Assembly: GCA_001650895.1 (NCBI GenBank)
Contig: LXYH01000060.1
Location: 1 to 61,174 of the forward strand
Direction of reading: 5' to 3'
DNA from: Rhodobacteraceae bacterium EhC02
GTDB taxonomy: Bacteria; Pseudomonadota; Alphaproteobacteria; Rhodobacterales; Rhodobacteraceae
Length of the DNA stretch: 61,174 bases
The notes under the pieces are model-generated. The model did not search any database. It was given only the letters and a program-made list of their open reading frames with translations, and was not told the DNA's origin. A program made the translations under genes and the position numbers. Of this stretch, positions 60,119 to 61,174 are shown one piece after another (positions within the stretch are counted from its first letter, which is position 1; each line of letters starts with the position of its first letter).

Positions 60119-61174
60119 CCGGCGGCCTCCGACAACGGCAGGCGGCGTTCCACAACGCGCGCCATGATCGAGGCACCGACCGGCAGAACCTCGGTGCCCA
60201 GCACGAAGCCGGGGTTGTGCAGCGGCACGTTGCCGGTATGGCCCACGCGGCAATAGGCACCCGGCACGACTTTGAGCATGTCGGCGAAATCCTCGGACCC
60301 GGTCGCGGGTTCGTCGGTGCGGCTGATCATCTCTTCGCCGACGATGTCGCGCGCGGCATCCATATAGGCGTCGGACAGGGCGTGATCGTTCATGAGCACG
60401 TCGAAGACATTGCGCAGGTCGAGCTTGATCTCGGCCCCGAAGGCCGCGCCGAAACCGGCGCAGATTTCCTTCATGCGGGTTTCCGCGATCTCGTAGACCG
60501 AGTCCTTGAAGTAGCGGATCGTGCCGCAGATATGGGCGGTTTCGGGGATCACGTTATAGGCACTGCCCGCGTGGATCTGGGTGACGGACAGCACGCAGGT
60601 ATCCAGCGGTGCGACGTTGCGGGCCACGATGGTCTGCAACTGGCCCACCAGCGCCGAGGCCGTGACCAGCGCATCGCGCGATTGCTGCGGCATGGCGGCA
60701 TGGCTGCCCTTGCCGGTCACGGTGATGTCGAAAAAGGCGGCCCCCGCCATGGCGGCACCCTTGCAGATACCCACGGTGCCGGGCTGGCCATTGGGCGAAT
60801 TGTGCATGCCGTAAATCTCGTCACAGGGGAAGCGGTCGAACAGCCCGTCCTTGAGCATGCCGCGCGCGCCGCCCAGGCCTTCTTCGGCCGGCTGGAAGAT
60901 CATGATCGCCGTGCCGTCGAAGTTGCGGGTGGCGGCAAGGTGCTTGGCCGCGCCCAGAAGCATCGTCGTGTGGCTGTCATGGCCGCAGGCATGCATTTTC
61001 CCTGCATTCTTCGAGGAATAGGGCAGGTTCGTCTGCTCGTGGATCGGCAGCGCATCCATGTCGGCCCGAAGGCCCACCCGCTTGCCGCCCCCATCCTTGC
61101 CGCCACGCCCGGAGATGATGCCCACGACGCCGGTGATGCCGATGCCGGCATGCACCTCATCGACGCCATAGCTG
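60115..61174 (-). CDS. M20 family amidohydrolase (hippurate hydrolase/aminoacylase-like), partial
   Basis: The C-terminal 350 or so residues of an M20D amidohydrolase; the N-terminus lies beyond the right window edge. Sequence at the edge reads [20 protein letters not shown], typical of the family. Metal motifs are [34 protein letters not shown] and [20 protein letters not shown]. The C-terminal part has [20 protein letters not shown] and [10 protein letters not shown]. Members hydrolyse N-acyl amino acids such as hippurate. It is translationally coupled to the next M20 gene by an ATGA overlap. The GTG-like codon near 61155 is internal, not the start. Confidence 0.9.
   Translation of the reverse strand, partial: SYGVDEVHAGIGITGVVGIISGRGGKDGGGKRVGLRADMDALPIHEQTNLPYSSKNAGKMHACGHDSHTTMLLGAAKHLAATRNFDGTAIMIFQPAEEGLGGARGMLKDGLFDRFPCDEIYGMHNSPNGQPGTVGICKGAAMAGAAFFDITVTGKGSHAAMPQQSRDALVTASALVGQLQTIVARNVAPLDTCVLSVTQIHAGSAYNVIPETAHICGTIRYFKDSVYEIAETRMKEICAGFGAAFGAEIKLDLRNVFDVLMNDHALSDAYMDAARDIVGEEMISRTDEPATGSEDFADMLKVVPGAYCRVGHTGNVPLHNPGFVLGTEVLPVGASIMARVVERRLPLSEAAG

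Overview
The window looks like chromosomal DNA of a GC-rich alphaproteobacterium, most probably a Rhodobacteraceae/Roseobacter-group member. The reasons are strong G/C third-position bias, a fused mrpA/B (phaAB-type) antiporter gene, a TRAP-type malonate operon, a CoA-dependent anthranilate operon and betaine demethylation genes. No rRNA, tRNA or CRISPR array was seen. This family placement is inference from gene content.

Layout. (1) 1-10413, minus strand: one long operon for CoA-dependent aromatic acid, probably anthranilate, degradation. In transcription order it holds a two-domain 2-aminobenzoyl-CoA monooxygenase/reductase-type flavoprotein, an SDR, a MarR regulator, an enoyl-CoA hydratase family protein, an acyl-CoA dehydrogenase, a CoA ligase, a stand-alone Lrp-type ligand domain and a Liv-family ABC importer whose permease runs off the left edge. 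A 43-bp dyad lies just upstream. (2) 10814-17505, plus strand: Mrp multisubunit cation/H+ antiporter (A/B fusion, C, D, E, F, G), with a CbiX-like gene overlapping the end. (3) 17512-24090: malonate uptake and use (TRAP matPQM, malonyl-CoA decarboxylase matA, malonyl-CoA synthetase matB) with a divergent GntR regulator and its likely operator. (4) about 24.4-35.5 kb: an islet visibly richer in A/T, with an HTH regulator, an alpha/beta hydrolase, a complete dipeptide-type ABC importer, an amidohydrolase and an orphan tyrosine recombinase. It is followed by a small membrane protein, an SDR with a non-canonical active site and a divergent LysR regulator. (5) 37.6-53.5 kb: a catabolic cluster that appears built for an N-heteroaromatic acid. 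It has a Liv-type importer co-transcribed with a VanA-type Rieske oxygenase, a MarR regulator, a molybdenum hydroxylase (FeS-Mo fusion plus FAD subunit), a 6-hydroxynicotinate reductase-like Fe-S protein, ferredoxin-NADP reductase, enamidase, two tandem DUF1185 proteins and an ApbE-like UPF0280 protein. (6) 53.8-58.9 kb: an N-demethylation module (StcD/DgcA-like flavoprotein, GbcA-like Rieske oxygenase, GbcB-like reductase) and a TetR regulator. (7) 59.0 kb to the right edge: two M20 metallopeptidase/amidohydrolase genes, the second cut by the window end.

How it fits together. Most operons use 1-, 4- or 8-base stop/start overlaps. The most interesting part is region 5. Four closely related dyads of the form TTGTTAG-N4-CAAACAA lie in front of the Rieske/importer operon and marR, the hydroxylase operon, and the fpr/enamidase divergent promoter. 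This suggests one MarR-controlled regulon spread over about 16 kb. The enzyme set matches the reductive nicotinate route (ring hydroxylation, ferredoxin-dependent ring reduction, enamide hydrolysis) known from Eubacterium barkeri and Azorhizobium, but carries extra uncharacterised parts. The adjacent N-demethylation module raises the untested possibility that the natural substrate is an N-methylated pyridine carboxylate such as trigonelline. GC-rich hairpins follow three of the four binding-protein genes, between binding-protein and permease cistrons.
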